Positions 6,901-7,445 of a DNA stretch of 7,445 nt are shown here, piece after piece. The stretch is taken from the NCBI GenBank assembly GCA_015229045.1, contig JADGCJ010000162.1, positions 1-7,445 on the forward strand, written 5' to 3'. Source of the DNA: Magnetococcales bacterium. GTDB lineage: Bacteria; Pseudomonadota; Magnetococcia; Magnetococcales; DC0425bin3. Every line of letters starts with the position of its first letter. Position 1 is the stretch's first letter. Position numbers and translations under genes: made by a program. The notes below the pieces were generated by a model. It was not told the origin of the DNA, searched no databases, and worked only from the letters and a program-made list of their open reading frames with translations.

Positions 6901-7168
6901 GGATGCGGCCAATCCCAACAATGGCCAACGGGAAAAGGTCCTGGTCGTCTGGCGCAAGCGCACCGACGACATCGAGCGGGATAACCTGATGCTGGACGAA
7001 TGGTTCCAAAAAAACCGCATCAGCACCCGCGATTTCGAATTCGACACCATCTACGTCAACGGCAGCAACAATCTGCCCAATCTGAAGCTGGATGACGAAA
7101 ACTGGAAGGTCCGCCTCATCGAAGAAGAGTTCATGAAGCGCATGTGGAATACGGAGGGTATGTCGTGA
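3902..7168 (+). CDS. Beta-class adenine-specific DNA methyltransferase (type III Mod-like) with long N-terminal extension
   Basis: The 1088-residue protein has the beta-class motif order. Catalytic motif IV DPPYNTG is at 522-528, IDDNE at 569-573, a variable target-recognition region at about 580-750, FDTPKPSRLI at 758-767, and the S-adenosylmethionine-binding motif I FAGSGTTG at 785-792. It would methylate adenine N6 in host DNA to mark it as self. The first 500 or so residues precede the catalytic core and include LDQPDLDFGFYRIM (21-34), FLRRELDFYIKNEV (338-351) and HSENFQALNLL (498-508). Classical type III Mod subunits are much shorter (about 600-650 residues). The C-terminal 270 residues (for example VNGSNNLPNLKL from 1052) resemble the tails of Mod-like proteins. 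No PD-(D/E)XK nuclease pattern was recognised. The stop overlaps the next gene by 4 nt. Codon use and GC drop sharply between motifs IV and I. Confidence 0.88.
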   Translation: MPSAEQLRSRLLKKLSELFQLDQPDLDFGFYRIMHAKAQEIQDFINTDLLKIVVDAFGNVDEARRAELRVAYEKAIQTAKDSSVSNPEETEPVKKAKAALDAVKDTASAEADVYDHLYRFFDRYYDDGDFISRRYDTRETSSRAAPFAVPYNGEEVKLHWANADQYYIKSTEYFSNFTFDLRKAPEIRGPLNLSSDEGPLRVHFRVVKATEGEHGNVKVAEANKRFFILHAKHPLALTETDELVVNFEYRPDPEKTGQENSWRDKRNAEAVETILERLQVMADAGGAQKEQVVAYLNLFKVASPTVSDGKRPVLARYVNQYTARNTMDYFIHKDLGRFLRRELDFYIKNEVMCLDDIEHAEAPAVESYLAKLKVLRKIAGKLIDFLAQLEDFQKKLWLKKKFVVETNYCITLDRVPEDLYAEVLANEAQCEEWIKLFAIDEIHADLHGPGFSRPLTIEFLKANNKLVLDTRFFDENFKDRLVESIENFDEQCDGLLIHSENFQALNLLQARYREQIKCVYIDPPYNTGEDGFIYKDGYRDSTWLCCLYSRVYAISPFFTKDWSSFWVNIDDNEAYNLKLLCDGIFGRGGFIAANIWQKRYSRENREAIGDVHDYIFVYSDTPQQFKERRHKVKLTEKQEKIYTNPNNDPNGKWRTIPLTAQAGHATKDQFYEITAPGGKVFTPPQGRCWGIAQETFERYRKEERIYFGRDNNSQPNLIRYLSEVEGITPWTWWPHEEVGHTDESKKELYSILKKGTGFDTPKPSRLIRRIVHIASDKDSILLDYFAGSGTTGHSVINLNREDGGTRKYILVEMGDYFDTVLKPRIAKVIYSENWKDGKPTARHTGISHCFKYIRLESYEDTLNNLRLDHNPQRQKAVAANPVLKEDYMLRYLLDVETRGSQSLLNIDAFADPCRNTLEIKKPGTDEYVTRAVDLIETFNYLIGLRVLHSSVPQTFQATFKRITDPDLPEDQHTKLVVDGRIRQIEDGPWWFRKVEGWVPKDAANPNNGQREKVLVVWRKRTDDIERDNLMLDEWFQKNRISTRDFEFDTIYVNGSNNLPNLKLDDENWKVRLIEEEFMKRMWNTEGMS
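5490..6270 (+). other. Low-GC mosaic block containing the target-recognition region of the methyltransferase
   Basis: By hand count bases 5521-6240 contain about 291 G+C of 720 (about 40%). Single 60-base lines in the same gene outside the block give about 53% (4921), 63% (4981) and 58% (6541). The change begins just after the DPPYNTG codons (5465-5485) and ends around the FAGSGTTG codons (6254-6277). Within it, A/T-ending codons such as ATA, TTA and AGA become common. The encoded protein stays in frame and keeps the conserved IDDNE and FDTPKPSRLI segments. The pattern fits replacement of the specificity-determining segment by recombination between conserved motifs. Confidence 0.65.
7153..7157 (+). 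promoter_or_regulatory. Ribosome binding site for the downstream ATPase gene
   Basis: GGAGG inside the 3' end of the methyltransferase gene lies 7 nt before the GTG at 7165. It supports a GTG start overlapping the methyltransferase stop. The ATG at 7160 is in the methyltransferase frame and is followed at once by its stop. Confidence 0.65.
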
Positions 7169-7445
7169 AGGGAGCAATCAAGAAAATCAGCATCAGCGGT
7201 TGCAAGTCGATTCGGGAATTGAAGGAGTTTGAACTCAGGCCCCTGAACATTATCATCGGAGCTAATGGATCTGGAAAGAGTAATCTTGTGCAGGTGTTCC
7301 AGTTGCTCATGGCGATGTCACGGAAAAATCTCCAGAAATTCATTTTGGAACATGGCGGTGCGGACAATTTTCTGCACAATGGCCCCAAGAACACGCCTGT
7401 TATAAAAATAGAGTTTGAATTTGAGTCACATGGCAGTTATGCGCA
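7165..7445 (+). CDS. SMC/RecF-like AAA ATPase, AAA_21 type (partial, N-terminus only)
   Basis: The frame starts with GTG, overlaps the preceding stop as GTGA and continues past the window edge (93 complete codons). The N-terminus has the layout of SMC/RecF-type ATPases: a beta-strand IKKISISGCKSI, then LRPLNIIIGANGSGKSN with Walker A GANGSGKS at residues 32-39. After it comes FILEHGGADNFLHNGPK (about 59-75), which I recall from COG4637-like predicted ATPases. Relatives in defence systems use ATP-driven dimerisation to sense DNA and often work with a TOPRIM or other nuclease partner encoded next door or fused. The Walker B, signature and any nuclease domain lie beyond the edge. Its overlap with the methyltransferase gene argues that it belongs to the same operon. 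Confidence 0.85.
   Translation, partial: MKGAIKKISISGCKSIRELKEFELRPLNIIIGANGSGKSNLVQVFQLLMAMSRKNLQKFILEHGGADNFLHNGPKNTPVIKIEFEFESHGSYA

Noticed and set aside
987..7168. Annotation as a classical type III restriction-modification system
   Set aside because: The helicase is SNF2/RapA-like without an endonuclease domain, it precedes rather than follows the methylase gene, and the methylase is nearly twice the usual Mod length.
6245..7177. 310-codon open frame on the minus strand
   Set aside because: It lies wholly opposite the conserved C-terminal part of the methyltransferase, with no ribosome binding site or known motif; a shadow of strong codon bias.

Overview
The window looks like an accessory (defence-island type) segment of a Gram-negative chromosome, probably a proteobacterium or desulfobacterium-like organism. 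That placement rests only on moderate GC, on Shine-Dalgarno-led genes and on the style of the gene families; nothing fixes the species. No RNA gene, CRISPR array or insertion sequence is visible.

Layout. Bases 1-107 hold the first codons of a minus-strand gene that runs off the left edge; its peptide resembles a piece of Rpn/PD-(D/E)XK-type putative transposases. An AT-rich spacer (about 108-310) with a candidate promoter and small repeats separates it from the plus-strand genes. At 311-797 lies a type II toxin-antitoxin pair of the BrnT/BrnA family. The antitoxin ORF keeps the BrnA-like N-terminus but lacks the expected ribbon-helix-helix C-terminus. Between it and the next gene is an 83-codon open frame with no good start (739-990) that ends exactly over the start codon of the helicase gene.

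From 987 to the right edge runs a tightly packed three-gene unit. It comprises a 964-residue SNF2/RapA-like helicase, a roughly 1088-residue beta-class (type III Mod-like) adenine methyltransferase with a long N-terminal extension, and the N-terminus of an SMC/RecF-like AAA ATPase (AAA_21 / COG4637-like). Spacing is 20 nt between the first two and a 4-nt GTGA overlap between the last two, so they are very likely one operon. The combination (translocase, DNA methylase, ABC-type ATPase) fits a phage-defence DNA-modification system related in logic to DISARM, BREX and type III restriction-modification, but it does not match any of these as I know them. No nuclease domain is recognisable inside the window; it may lie downstream.

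The most striking sequence-level signal is inside the methyltransferase. The stretch between its DPPY motif and its FAGSG motif, which contains the target-recognition region, is about 40% GC by hand count, while sampled lines of the same gene outside it are about 53-63%. This is a mosaic pattern consistent with exchange of DNA specificity.
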